Positions 22,149 to 34,212 of a stretch of DNA of 64,000 bases are shown in pieces (the stretch's first letter is position 1; each line of letters begins with the position of its first letter). The notes beneath the pieces were generated by a model. That model searched no databases and was not told the DNA's origin. It was given only the letters and a program-made list of their open reading frames with translations. Position numbers and translations under genes: made by a program. The DNA lies in assembly GCA_029204225.1 (NCBI GenBank), contig CM055095.1, forward strand, positions 33,999,078 through 34,063,077, read 5' to 3'. Origin of the DNA: Diphasiastrum complanatum. Its lineage: Eukaryota > Streptophyta > Lycopodiopsida > Lycopodiales > Lycopodiaceae.

Positions 22149-25100
22149 ATGGCGCAGAGAACAGGGCAGATTGTCTTCAACCCAAAAAGCGTGGAGCGCT
22201 TGGATGGTGACTGGTCATGGCGCATGAAGATTCTCTTGAAGGAGTGAGGCCTGTGGGAGATTGCAACTGGCTTGGAACAAGAACCAACTGAGGACATGGA
22301 ACGACAAGAAATGTTCAAAGAAAGATCCAGGCAGGCATACTCGATGATCTGCCTATCTCTCAACAGTCTTGTGGGATCGTTGGTGCAAGATGAAGACACT
22401 CCACAAGGAGTATGGGTGCACCTGAAGAACCTATACCAAGGGACAGGCCTAGGCTCGAGGATTGTCCTACATAGAGAGTTGACCCACATGCAGGCAGGAG
22501 AGGGAGAACCGATAGCAGCATATGCTGAACGTTTCAAGCAAACAACACGAAATTTAGCAGCGATGGGATTCATGATAGAGGAAAGCCAGCTTGCATGCAT
22601 GTTTCTTATAGGGCTCCCACCCTTCTTTGAGCCGCTCATCGCCTCATTGGAAGGACATTATGCATGCAAGAAAGATCCTGGTGACTACACGACGATCAAT
22701 AGTGATAGTGATGAAGAAAAGGCCCAACCTAATACACAATGGTACCTGGATTCGGGAGCGACTTCTCACATGACTCACGATGAAAAAATGTTCTACAGAA
22801 TAGAAGAGCTGAATCCACCTAAACAAATTGTCATGGGAAACACTACCCATGTAATGGCTATAGGAATTGGAGAGGTGTCCATTGGACTCTATCCCAGGGG
22901 CAGAGGGATCTTAAAAAACGTATTGTACACTCCAGCTATCAAGCAAACCTGATTGTCGTAAGCAGGATGGCAAAAACTGGTATAAAAGTCTCTTTTGAAG
23001 GCAACAAATGCGAGCTGACCATCAACAATGTCACGATTGCCACAAGAAGGTTGATGGGCAACCTCTATAAATTAACTGTGGCAACACAATTGAGCATTCA
23101 GAACACCTCTTCTTGGCAGAACATGATGATGATAGTGATGTATGGCATTGAAGAATGGGTCATGTATCATATCAAAAGTTGCGGAAGCTTGCAGAGCGAG
23201 GGCTGATCCAAGACTACGTCATCAACAAGGACGAATTATGCAGAAATTGTGACATATGTTTGAAAGGAAAGATGACCAAAAGGCCTCATCCTATGCAGGC
23301 TAGGAAGAGGGAGAAGAAGCTGCTGGAATTGGTGCACAATGACATCTGCGAACCACTGGAAGCAAACTCGCTAGGGGGCTGCCATTATTTTATCACCTTC
23401 ATAGTTGATTGCACCAGGTATACATATGTGAAGTGCATGAAGGCCAAATCGGAGGCTATGTAAGCAAATGCAAGATTTCAAAAGGAAAGGGGTCTGACGC
23501 GCTCCGGGACAGATAATGGGGGAGAGTACATTGGAGGGCAGTTCACCGAACTCTGCAGAGAAGAAAGAATAAGGAGGGAGTTCACATGCCCTTACAATCC
23601 TCAGCAAAATGGAATTAGCGAACGGACAAATCACACCCTGCTGAACCTAGTAAGGTGCATGATATTTGAGAAGCAGCTACCTAAATACTTCTGGGCTGAG
23701 GCAATTACATGCGTTGCCTACTTGCACAATCGAACCCCTAGCAACAAATTGGAATGGAAGACACCCAGAGAATTGTGGACAGGGTCAAAACCAGATTTTG
23801 GACGCATAAGGCATAAGGGTCTTCGGTTGCCTTTGCTTTGCAGTGGACAAAAAGTTGGATGCCAGAGCCAAAAAGGGAATATCTGTGGGATATCCACCCA
23901 ATCACCAGGGATATCGCATCTATCTCCCTGAAATAAAAAAGGTCATAGTTTCCAGGGATGTAGAGTTCCGAGAGGCAGAGAATTATTACAAAGACAGTCC
24001 AACTGAAGTGGACCCACCAACATCTAATCTAGTATTTCTTGAATTAAAGGGGAGCAAAGTGCAAGAAAAGGAAGCGAGCTGCATAGAGCAGGGAGTTCAG
24101 TCGACTGATGAGCCGCAACTTATCCGAAGGTCAAATCGGATCTAGGAAGCACCAGAGAGATTTGATGAAATGGCCTTCTTTAGTATTGAGGAAGAGAAAG
24201 TTGTGCTGGAACCACAGAATTTGGAAGAGCCAGAAAATCGTGCCACTGGCCAAAGTGGAAGCAAGCAATGGAGGAGGAAATTCATGCCGTGAAGGAGAAT
24301 GAGGTCTGAAAACTAGCACCATTGCCAAAAGGAAGAAGAGCAATTGGTTGTAAGTGGGTATTCAAATTGAAAACCAAACCTGACGGAACTATTGAACGCT
24401 TCAAGGCCAAACTGGTAGCCAAGGGATGTAGCCAAGTTGAAGGACTAGACTATAATGAGACATATGCACCGGTCGTTCAGTTGGGGAGCATTAGACTGAT
24501 GCTGGCCATAGCCGTGCAACATGGATGGACTGTTTGGCAATCAGATGTCAAAACTGCATTTCTCAATGGGGTATTGAAGGAAGTCATATACATGACTTAG
24601 TCATAGGAATTCAAAGATGGGACTGATCTTGTCTGCCTGTTACGAAAGGCTACCTATGGGCTCAAATAATGATGTAAACAATGGAACAACAAGTTTGACT
24701 CAACAGCGAGGCGAGTGTATCTAAATGAATGCTTAAAGTCATTCAAAAATTACCATGCCCCAATTCAACCAATCTTTTTGGATAGCTGCCAAAAGGATTC
24801 TACGATATTTGAAGGGAACCATTGATTTGGAACTAACATTTTGTCGTAATGCAGGTCCTCTGAAAGGCTATGCTGACGCGGATTGGGGAGCGGATATTGA
24901 TAATCGAAGGTCGGTTTCGGGATTCGTTCTTTCTCATGAATGGAGGGGCAGTCACATGGGGGAGCCTGAAGCGTGGCTCTGTCAAGGAGCGAAGCTGAAT
25001 ACACGAGCTTCTATCAAGCAACAAAGGAAGCTATGTGGATCAGAAACCTTATGAGAGAGTGGGGTTTTGAAATCACACCAATTGACATTCTAGGTGACAA

Positions 25101-25245
25101 TCAAGGATGCATCTGCATCAGCAAAAATGGAGGATCTCATCGAAAGGCAAAGCATATAGATCTTCAGTACTATTTTGTCAAGGAAGCAATTGACAATGAA
25201 ATTGTCTCTATTCATTACTGCCAGACTTTTATCAAAGAAGATTGA
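22149..25245 (+). pseudogene. Ty1/copia family 2 gag-pol relic
   Basis: Gag starts at the ATG at 22149 (M-A-Q-R-T-G-Q-I-V-F). It is broken by a TGA near 22242, then continues to the protease W-Y-L-D-S-G-A-T-S-H-M-T near 22740. The pre-integrase zinc region (C-R-N-C-D-I-C) is near 23240. The integrase core keeps E-L-V-H-N-D-I, T-D-N-G-G-E-Y and N-G-I-S-E-R-T-N. RT is recognisable at 24320-24600 (G-C-K-W-V-F-K, Y-A-P-V-V, S-D-V-K-T-A-F-L-N-G). It then has a large internal deletion: Y-G-L-K is followed almost at once by sequence preceding RNase H, so the Y-V-D-D box is gone. RNase H runs to 25245 (Y-A-D-A-D-W-G, R-S-E-A-E-Y-T, K-H-I-D-L). At least five frame breaks and several stops make it dead. 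No 3' LTR was found. Confidence 0.9.
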
Positions 25246-25900
<655 letters not shown>

Positions 25901-25984
25901 CCACCAACCATACCCACAGTTAGTGAATCCCTTAGGGGGAAAGTAGCTCTCCCCTAAGGGAAAGCTAACTGCCCACTAAGAGAT

Positions 25985-26960
25985 ATTGTCAATATTCTTA
26001 GGCAGATCAAATGAAAGTCCAAGAAAAACTTCACGATATAAAAGCTTGTTAATAATCATACATAATTTATCACGAGAGAAGCCATTGTTCTGAAAGATAT
26101 CAACAAGTGTTTTGTACTTCCCTAAGAAAAGTTTCTTGTTCGTTACAGCAGTACATGGCAGCTATTGTTTGTGATATAATGACCTTATATGAATTGAATA
26201 TAGGTCTATTTGAGGCAAGGTGTATATATTGCAGGAAGCGAAAAGGAAGGTCTCTCCTTTTATCATATTTGGACAGTAGTGAACAACCAGTAATTGGTTC
26301 GAATGAAATTGTGATATTCAAAAAGTTCATCGAATTACTTGTGGTATCATTTCCATTAATCTCAAGGTACTCCAAGGGATAGATCTAGAACGGATTGTCT
26401 GGTGTTCTAAGTTGGGTTTTGTCTAGGAAGCGTCCCACCGTATGATTATTGATAAAGCAGATGTCATCTATATATCTGAATGAATACTTGAAGTTGTTCA
26501 TATGTTCAATAAGCCCAAGTTTTGCAAGTCTTTTAATAAACTGTATCTCAAAAAATGAAAGGTAACAATTGCACCATAATGGTGAGCATGAGAACCCCAT
26601 AGGTATTCCTCGGATTTGTTGCCAGGTGTGATCTCCAAGTCTTACAATACAATTATCTATCAGGTAGGAGTTCCATTTGCATAAACTATCCTTGTCTATA
26701 GCATTCCATTCATCCGAAACTCTTTTTTTGGATGCCCATTTAAAGGCATTGGACCCAGATAAACGTCTATATTTAAGTGTTTTGATTTTGGCAATCTTAA
26801 ATGCCAAGCAAATCAATTTTGTCATAATGGTTTTCAGACCATCATTACCATCCAGAGGAATATTTTCATAGCATTTGGAAATATTTGTTGCTCTCATCGT
26901 ATATATGCATTTGGGTAGATTCAGATAAAAGTCAACAGATGACTCACATTGCCAAAAATA
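25985..26960 (-). pseudogene. Penelope-like reverse transcriptase relic
   Basis: Reading leftward from about 26955: D/N-I-S-K-C-Y-E-N-I-P-L (RT block with the first catalytic residue), then R-G-I-P-M-G-F-S-C-S-P-L-W-C-N. The box F-R-Y-I-D-D and T-P-D-N-P-F follow, then a TAG where Trp is expected (about 26385). The frame continues with S-M-N-F-L-N-I-T-I, R-F-L-Q-Y-I-H and S-Q-T-I-A-A-M-Y. A frameshift near 26110 leads to F-Q-N-N-G-F-S-R-D, ending near 25985. The RYIDD and IPMG...SPL blocks fit Penelope-like or related non-LTR RTs, and do not fit copia, gypsy or L1. No GIY-YIG endonuclease is seen. The canonical Asp of the first motif reads Asn. The element is truncated at both ends, and the 5' break coincides with the foldback. 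Confidence 0.75.
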
Positions 26961-26961
26961 A

Positions 26962-27441
26962 CGTCGGCGGTGCTCCCCAGGCAGCCCGAACTGGTAGAAA
27001 TTTTTTTCAAATTTTTTTGAAGCCTGTTGGAGGAGAAGCGTCGGCGCTACTCCTCCGGGTGGCCTCTAAAAAATTTGAAACACATCTAATAGCGTCGTCG
27101 TCGGTACCAATTTTTTACCGCCAGAGGAGCTGCGTCGGAGGAGCAGCACCGACGCTGCTCCTCCTCCGGGTGCCCGTTACCTCCTCTGGGTGCTCGTTAC
27201 CTCCTCTTTTCCTTGCTCCGGGTGCCCGTGGCCTCCTCTTTTCCTTGCTCTCCCCCTGATCGTTGCTTCTCCCATGCCGGTTCGGGCTGCCTGTGGAGCA
27301 CCGACGATGCTACTCAAGATGTGTTTCAAATTTTTTAGATGCCACCCGGAGGAGCAGCGCCGACGCTTATCCTCCAACAGGCTTCAAAAAAATTTGAAAA
27401 AAATTTCTACCAGTTCGGGCTGGCTAGGGAGCACCGCTGAT
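26962..27441. repeat. GC-rich foldback (long inverted repeat)
   Basis: The left arm (about 26962-27108) and the right arm (about 27290-27441) are reverse complements over roughly 140 bp. For example, ccgaactggtagaaattttt pairs with the right-arm segment near 27395-27415. The intervening about 180 bp is GC-rich. A further partial copy of one arm follows in direct orientation at 27438-27530. No reading frame is supported. It could be a MITE or foldback element. Terminal duplications were not resolved. Confidence 0.75.
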
Positions 27442-27530
27442 GCTACTCAAGATGTGTTTGAAATTTTTTGAAGCCTGCCGGAGGAGAAGCATTGGCGCTC
27501 CTCCTCCGAGTGGCTTCTAAAAAAAATTTG

Positions 27531-28959
27531 AATTTTTTTTTTACGCACCATCACCACCTCTCTTCTCAAGGTAGGTATATGCAGCAACACATATCTCCGA
27601 CGACTCAGAATTTTTTTATTTCAATTTTCGGACAAAAGTATGGTATTTGGGGGCCCCTAATTATACATTTATCAGGTCAATATATGTCTCAACGAGTAAA
27701 AAAACTCAGGATGCAATATGAATGACAAGTAGCCATTTTAGACCTAAATTAGACAACTGTTTTATGTATAGCTAGGCACCCGTTGGTTGGTACCAAATCA
27801 ATGCCAGTGTGCTTGTATTTCATTGTCGAAATATTACAAAAAAAAATACCCTTGTTGAAGCACGAAGAAGATAGACTGGCCAGTTTTGGACGTAGTGCTT
27901 TTGCAGAGATGACTCAGTACTTTGGACCAAGGAGAGGAAAGCCTGGACAACATTGGCCATAGTACAGACAGCTTGAGAATTGGCTTTTGTAGAGATGACT
28001 CAGTACTTTGGACTAGGGAGAGGAAAGTCTGGACAACATTGGCCATAGTTCAGACAACTTGAGAATTGGCTTGGTACAATTCTCACATTTTTTTTGTAGT
28101 TGCATCATTCTGCTATACATGTAACAATAAAAAACATGACATGTCAATCATCTTTTTAAAAAATTGTTCTGTGTGGTGACAATATTTTGAGTGGATATCA
28201 AGAATAACAACTAATCGTTGCTAAAGAACATAGAATCTGTGTTTAAAATGCACTTGTGCCTAACAAAGCAATATGCAATATCCTAACAGGAGCGAAGTAG
28301 CCACCATATTACGGACCATGGAAATTGCATTATAGACTACCTCTCTCTAATTGTTATGGCTTAAGAGTAAGAAAAAGTTAACATATGCCATATATCCAGC
28401 TGAGGTGACAGCTCAAAAAATAACCTATACAAAGCTTATTGTTTTTAACAAACAGTAAGCCTTGGAAAAGATGAAATACTTGTCATAATTTGCATGTGCC
28501 TTCCATAATCAGATTTTATAAACAGTAGTAGATTAAAAAATACAGATTAATGAAACTTATTCAAAGTATACATATGCTTGGTTTCTATGCACGTTGGAGG
28601 TAGTGACATATCGATGTATGGCGAGAACTATTTTGGAGTCGAATGCTCTCTAAAACTTTTTTTTACTACTGATCTGATTTTTCTAATCGAATTCAGTACA
28701 TCAATAGGTTGTTCAACGTTCTGCAAAACAGTATTTAAAGCATCATATGCAACACTGGATTCCACAATTTGAATGGACTTTTGGGGTTTCTCATTCTCTT
28801 CGATTACATTCCCATCTTATGTCGGATAAGTGCTTTGTGATAATTTGGTTGAGCTTAATTAATGATCCATGCATCCATGGGCTGGAATGTAGTTGTAGCA
28901 TTTCAAGACAATAGTTCCACTGCTGTTGTGATGTTTTTGACCTGAAAATTATATTCAAC
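27531..28959. other. AT-rich non-coding DNA
   Basis: No gene is recognised. It includes an 86-bp tandem duplication (27897-27982, 27983-28068) in which the copies differ at a handful of C/T positions. Confidence 0.7.
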
Positions 28960-29482
28960 CAGAAGTAGAATTCAGATACTACAATGGAGATGTGGTGTTC
29001 GAACTGCCTCCTAGCTTTGGCCGGACAAGTGGAATGGATGGTATGGAGCAAAAGTATGACGGGCATGTTTGGACCAAACCAATGACCACCAATGTATCTT
29101 GTGATGCAATAGTGAGGATTAGCTATTGTGTTGGCTTACTGGAGTGCCCAAGGGTTACATGTTCCCAGTACATAGATATTGGAAAAAAAAACAGCATTTT
29201 CTTTAAAGGAACTACAAGAAAAACATGCCCAGTTGGTATCTTAACTGATGCTACTGGCACAATTTATAGTTCTTTTTGTCAAAAACTAGCAATCTGCATG
29301 CACTCACGGTTTATTATGTGATGCCAAGAGACACCACTCTCACCCGAATAATGATCCATAGGGGAGAACATGGACATGATGTGCAACCAGGAACTTCAAA
29401 GAGGACCATCGAAAAAACTAGAAAATTGGTCGAAAATGCAATTATTGCAGATAGAAAGGCAGGTCCAAGAAAGGTCCAACAT
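28960..29482 (+). pseudogene. FLYWCH/MULE-like protein fragment
   Basis: A frame from about 28960 reads G-D-V-V-F-E-L-P-P-S-F-G-R, then C-P-V-G-I-L-T-D. A +1 shift near 29280 continues as Y-Y-V-M-P-R-D-T-T-L-T-R-I-M-I-H-R-G-E-H-G-H-D-V, and ends at G-P-R-K-V-Q near 29480. The spaced Cys residues followed by H-R-G-x-H-x-H are reminiscent of the FLYWCH/GCM-type zinc finger at the N-terminus of some Mutator-like transposases. It could be the N-terminal part of the same protein family as 17490-18455. It is frameshifted and truncated by the copia gag at 29478. Confidence 0.45.
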
Positions 29483-29761
29483 GCTTAATATGTCCCAAGC
29501 TTCTCTTGAAGATTTGGCTTGTATGATATGGCCAATCTAAGTGTTGGAGATGTTAAGGGTGATCAAGGCAAAAGCCTTGCCATTCGTGAGCTTCCATTTA
29601 AACATGGCTTGCTCATCGACATTGGGAAGTAGTTCGACTCCAGCGACTAGCTCCCATAGTTCTTTGGCCATCAAAACTACCTTCATCTTAAACTTCCAAA
29701 GGTGGTAATTCAAACCATCTAATCTATCTGCCATTACAGCATACTGTGATTGTGAATCCAT
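29478..29761 (-). pseudogene. Ty1/copia gag N-terminus
   Basis: The ATG at 29761 begins M-D-S-Q-S-Q-Y, with L-D-G-L-N-Y-H-L-W-K-F-K-M-K and M-A-K-E-L-W. After a stop near 29537 the sense continues as I-G-H-I-I-Q-A-K-S-S-R-E-A-W-D-I-L to about 29478, where the FLYWCH-like fragment abuts. The same residues appear in the plus-strand copia gag at 31660, so the two elements are related families. Protease and everything downstream are missing. Confidence 0.85.
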
Positions 29762-29880
29762 TTGAAAGTCATAGAATTAAGCAGATAGTAGATTATATGA
29801 CTGGAAACAATTATAATTTGTGTCTACAATATAAATAAGCTCTATGACAATATCAAATAGTAGAGACTATAGGAACCATA

Positions 29881-30272
29881 ACTTTGATACCATGTTGGAA
29901 ATTGGAGCAATGTCATATTTCTCGGTGCGTGCACAATGTTTAAGCGTTATCAGATCAAGAGCTAGAGCTTATTATTGACACAAAATTATCAATCATATGA
30001 ATATTTAATCTACAAGTAATTTATCTGCATGGCATGAATCGATGAATCAGAACAAAATGATAATGATTGTTGGAATAGGAATTCTATGATCGCAGATAGT
30101 ACAAGTTCGAATGCAGATACAAGGCGCATTCTTCCTGAAACAATACTCTAGTATATCAGAGAGAAAAAACGAATTATTGTGCTCTTGCTTTCCATTGATT
30201 ATCACTCTATCTTATCCTCTTTATTCTAATCTAATGATCTTATCATTACAATGACATGAGAGCAGTCGGTGA
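29881..30272 (-). repeat. Partial 5' LTR and primer site of the minus-strand copia
   Basis: On the minus strand the LTR end ...TTCCAACA (29893) is followed by TGGTATCAAAGT (29892-29881), a near-match to the Met-tRNA primer site. The LTR extends rightward to at least 30272. There it is interrupted by the plus-strand copia at 30273-34068, and its outer end was not located. Confidence 0.65.
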
Positions 30273-31505
30273 TGTTGGATTTATCTCCTCTACTCTCCTA
30301 GATCCTATTTTAATATTCCTCCAATCATGCTGCATTTTTACTCATGTTGTCGCACAGTTTGCATATTTACATGTAAAATAAGACAGACGAATAAAACACA
30401 ACTGTCTGCATAAATACAAGTAAATTCTCACAGGCAAAAAAAAAGATGAAAAATGTGACATTGTGTTTTTACACGTGATTTGTGACAGGCAAAAAAGGTG
30501 ACACTGCCTTACAAAATGCCAAAGGTGTCCTAGGAAAAGTGAAGGCACCCTATAAATCATATCCTAAGGCATTTCGTCAGAGTGGCGCATTTTTTTGCAT
30601 CTTCACCAATGTTCATTTCAGCAAAGGCTGACATTGCGGCCTTTTCACGCTCATCCCATGCAATTGTGCTAACAGATTTGACAATGACAGCAGACACCCA
30701 CGATCTCCTACAGACAACACATCCACTTTGTACTTTCTTCATCTGCACACCTGTAAAATTGTGTATATATATTGAATACGATTTTGCGTAGTCACAGAAC
30801 AAGTGTGTGTGTGTAAAATAATAGCATCAGAAGCTTATCAGAGATAGACAAAGTAGATGCCTTGTGCATTGATTCGATTGTATTGTCAGTAATAGGTTCA
30901 TTCCTTTTACAAATTGAATTAGCTTTGTAGAGCACACAATTTTGTCCACTATTGTCTTGTGCTCCACAGCATTATTGACATGTACATTTTGCTATACTTA
31001 ATCTGATAATAGGTTTGTTATTCTGCGTTCATATTTGTGTCGATATTGCTACGCTTTTCTTCATTTTGTCTGACTCTCTTGTTGCTCAATCTGGTAATTT
31101 GTTCTTAGCGAATTATTATTAATCTAGCTGTTGATGACTAATATTTAGTCTTGCCTTTCGCAACTAATTCGTGACTGATTATCAGTCGAGATTAGTCTAG
31201 CTCTTCGCAAATCATTCGTGACTAATAATTTGTCTAGTTGTTCACGACAAATTATTTTTCTGATGCTTTGTTAATGTTTGGTTACGTAATTAGATCGACC
31301 ATGATTTCTATCACTAACATTCTGTTCGTTTCTGATAGGCGTAGTCATGCTTAGGAAAAGAGTGATATAGCTCATTCCGCTGTGCACGAACACTTTCTGT
31401 TCGAGTTCATTTCTTGTTCAAGCTTCGAGTTCGCTTCTTTTTCGTGTTCGCTTTCTTTTCGAGCTATTTTCGTTTCTCACACTCACACACCCTCTTTCTC
31501 CAACA
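30273..31505 (+). repeat. 5' LTR of the deleted copia element
   Basis: A 1233-bp LTR ending TTTCTCCAACA. Its 3' part (30977-31505) matches 33611-34068. A minus-strand frame at 30557-30802 with C-V-V-C-R-R-S-W lies in the unmatched part. It is not supported as a gene. Confidence 0.75.
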
Positions 31506-31517
31506 TGTTATCAGAGC
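31506..31517 (+). promoter_or_regulatory. Primer-binding site, initiator tRNA-Met (one mismatch)
   Basis: TGTTATCAGAGC follows the LTR directly and differs from the standard TGGTATCAGAGC at one base. Confidence 0.9.
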
Positions 31518-31659
31518 TATTTTCATAGCCTGATAAGCCTCCATAGTACAAGACTCTACTAGCCGATAGAGTAATTGTCTTATTGTTCTGTAACTCAGTG
31601 TCAGATTTTCATACTTAAGTCATTGATAGTTTTTCCTATCACTTAGACTAATCTTCCAC

Positions 31660-33610
31660 ATGGATTCCCAAGGGAAAGCCAGTCCCATCATGGACAAGCT
31701 TGATGGAGCCAATTACCATCTGTGAAAATTTAAGATGAAAACTGTACTAATGGCTAAAGAATTGTATGAAGTTGTTACAGGTGCAGAAGAAAATCCAGAG
31801 CATATGATGTAGCAATCGTCAGATGGAAGCTGAAGGATGGAAAGGCTTTCGCGCTGATTATCCTCAACATTACGGATACCCAGATGGGCCATGTATCCGA
31901 GGCCCAGACATTGAAAGAAGTCTGGGACATCTTGGACACACTATACGAAGTGCGAGATATAGCTTCCAAGCTACATCTCAAGAAGAAATTTTACTCTCTC
32001 AAGATGGCGAATGGTGATTCCCTACAGAATCACATCAATCAATTAAAGAACTTGCTAAGGAAAAATGACTACTACTGGATTTGTCATAGACGATCAAGAC
32101 GCAGTGATGCAACTGCTTACAAGCTTGCCAAGCTCGTACAACAGTTGGGTGATGATTGAACTGACTCTTTCGAGAGTCATTACTATGTTGTTGTAAGAAG
32201 ACACACGGAGGAACGAAACCTCAAGTTCCTCAGCTGATTCTCATACTTTATACACCAACAAGAGCACGACTAAGCAGAAGAAGAAAAAAGGCCTGAAGCA
32301 ATCAAAGCTAGACTAGAAACCAGCATAGCACAAAGAACAATCGAATCTGTATACAAAGAAGAAACTGTTCTACAGATACTGCAAACAAAATACCACAAAA
32401 TTCAAGACTGCTGGATATTGCAAGCAAAGAACAACAGCAAGGGGCAGTCGAATCAAGTGGCAAATGTAGTTGCAGAAGCTCCACAGCCTATTCAAGAAGC
32501 GGATCATGATGCCTTCATGACCAGCCATCAAGGAGCATCCGATGACAGTTCTTGGTTCCTGGATTCCGGAGCCACTCAGCACATGACCAGCCTCATTGGA
32601 TATTCTGAGTCCTATAACTTACGATACCAAGAAATATGTTTACCTTGGCGACAATATCACACAATCTATTAAAGGTGAAGGTACTGTAAGAGTAAGCTTT
32701 GAAAATGATCAGTCTAAGCTACTTCCTAAAGTCCTGTATGTACCAAATTTGTCTACGAATCTGCTCTCTGTAAGCATAATCACAGATCTAGGACATAGAG
32801 TAGAATTCAAATGTGATCAGTGCAAAGTAGTTGATAGGACAAGCAAGATCCCAGCACTCACAAAGAGACATGGATACTTGTATAAATTAAGTCATTGCTT
32901 TTCTACCTCTAGTCAGGCGCTCAGTACTTCTATTCATGCAAATAAAAGTTTACTTTGGCACTATAGACTTGGTCACTTGAATCATGCTGTTGTACAACAA
33001 ATGTCTAGACAATCTATTGTTCTTGATCTCGACTATCCCGGTGATAAAGTCAAGTTATCTGTCTGTCAAGACTGTCTAGTTGGTAAATAGACTAGGAAAC
33101 CATTTAAATCAAGCCATCAACATATTGCTAGACGATTGTTAGACATTGTACATTCAGACATTTGTGGCCCGATGAAAAATCCTTCGCTGAAGGATGCGAA
33201 GTATTTTATAACTTCTATTGATGAATTTTCCAGAAGGACTATGGTGTACTTTATTAAGAAGAAATCAGAAGTCTTCAACTACTTCAGAATCTTCAAGGAG
33301 CATGCAACAAAGGAGACTGGATGGACGATCAAGGCTCTAAGGTCAAACAATGGTGGAGAATATATCTCTATCGAGTTTAAGGAGTACTGCCAAATCCAAG
33401 GCATTGAGCAGCAATTCATCACTCCTTACAATACTCAGTCTAATGGCTTAGCCGAGAGGAAGAACCGTACCTTGGTTGAATCAGCCAAATGTCTGCTAGC
33501 GCATGCATCGTTGCCCAAGAGATTCTGGGCTGAAGCTATCTCCATTACAACTTACGTCCAGAACAGATGTTCGACCAAGGCCCTCTCAGGCAAGACACCC
33601 CACGAATGTG
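31660..33610 (+). pseudogene. Copia gag-protease-integrase relic
   Basis: Gag begins at the ATG at 31660 (M-D-S-Q-G-K) with a TGA in place of Trp soon after. It continues through E-A-Q-T-L-K-E-V-W-D-I-L near 31900 to a worn knuckle region near 32360. The protease reads W-F-L-D-S-G-A-T-Q-H-M-T near 32550. The pre-integrase zinc region holds H-Y-R-L-G-H and C-Q-D-C near 33075. The integrase core has H-S-D-I-C-G-P-M and N-G-L-A-E-R-K-N, but the second catalytic Asp is replaced (L-R-S-N-N-G-G-E-Y). Stops at about 32657 and 33088 and at least three frameshifts break it. Coding ends at the deletion junction near 33605. Confidence 0.88.
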
Positions 33611-34068
33611 GACATGCATATTTTGCTATACTTAATTTGATAACAGCTCTGTTGTTCTGTGTTCAAATTTGTGTCGATATTGCAACGCTTTTCTTCATTA
33701 TGTTTGACTCTCTTGTTGCTCAATCTGGTAATTTGTTCTTAGCGAATTATTATTAGTCCAGCTATTGACAACTAATATTTAGTCTTGCCTTTCGCGACTA
33801 ATTCACGACTGATTATCAGTCTAGCTCTTCGCGAATCATTCACAACTAATAATTTGTCTAGCTGTTTGCGACAAATTATTCTTCTGATGTTTTTTTAATG
33901 TTTGGCTACGTAATCAGATCGACCGTGATTTCTATCACTAACGTTCTGTTCATTTCTGATAGGCGTAGTCATGCTTAGGGAAAGAGTGATATAGCTCATT
34001 CTGCTACGCACGAACACTTTTCTTTTTCGTGTTCATTTTCTTTTCGAGCTATTTTCGTTTCTCCAACA
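33611..34068 (+). repeat. 5'-truncated 3' LTR of the deleted copia element
   Basis: This 458-bp segment aligns with 30977-31505, with small deletions. These include loss of the CACACTCACACAC stretch before the terminal CCAACA. The first about 700 bp of the LTR are absent. Confidence 0.85.
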
Positions 34069-34212
34069 GGTGATGCATGATTAGTGGAGAGAAGAGTGGA
34101 TATTAGGCACCGTCGTTGCTTTGGACTATAACCGCCTTGCTCTATTAGTGACCTCTAATTAAGGTTTTGTAATTTACAAAATGGGATTAAGGCACCATGC
34201 TGCTAAGTCAAT

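Larger units (their letters stand above)
30273..34068 (+). mobile_element. Internally deleted Ty1/copia element with GGTGA target duplication
   Basis: The 5' LTR starts TGTTGGAT at 30273 and the 3' LTR ends CTCCAACA at 34068, an inverted TGTTGGA/TCCAACA terminus. The bases GGTGA flank it at 30268-30272 and 34069-34073. Between the ends are the primer site, gag, protease and integrase. RT, RNase H and the first part of the 3' LTR are deleted in one step: coding G-K-T-P-H-E is followed directly by LTR sequence at 33611. It inserted into the minus-strand copia LTR. Confidence 0.82.

Noticed and set aside
22055-22639. 194-codon minus-strand frame
   Set aside because: It is antisense to copia gag and has no motif of its own.
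30557-30802. Exon-like minus-strand frame with C-V-V-C and a preceding TTTTACAG acceptor
   Set aside because: It lies inside the 5' LTR of the deleted copia. A single possible splice site is not enough to call a gene.
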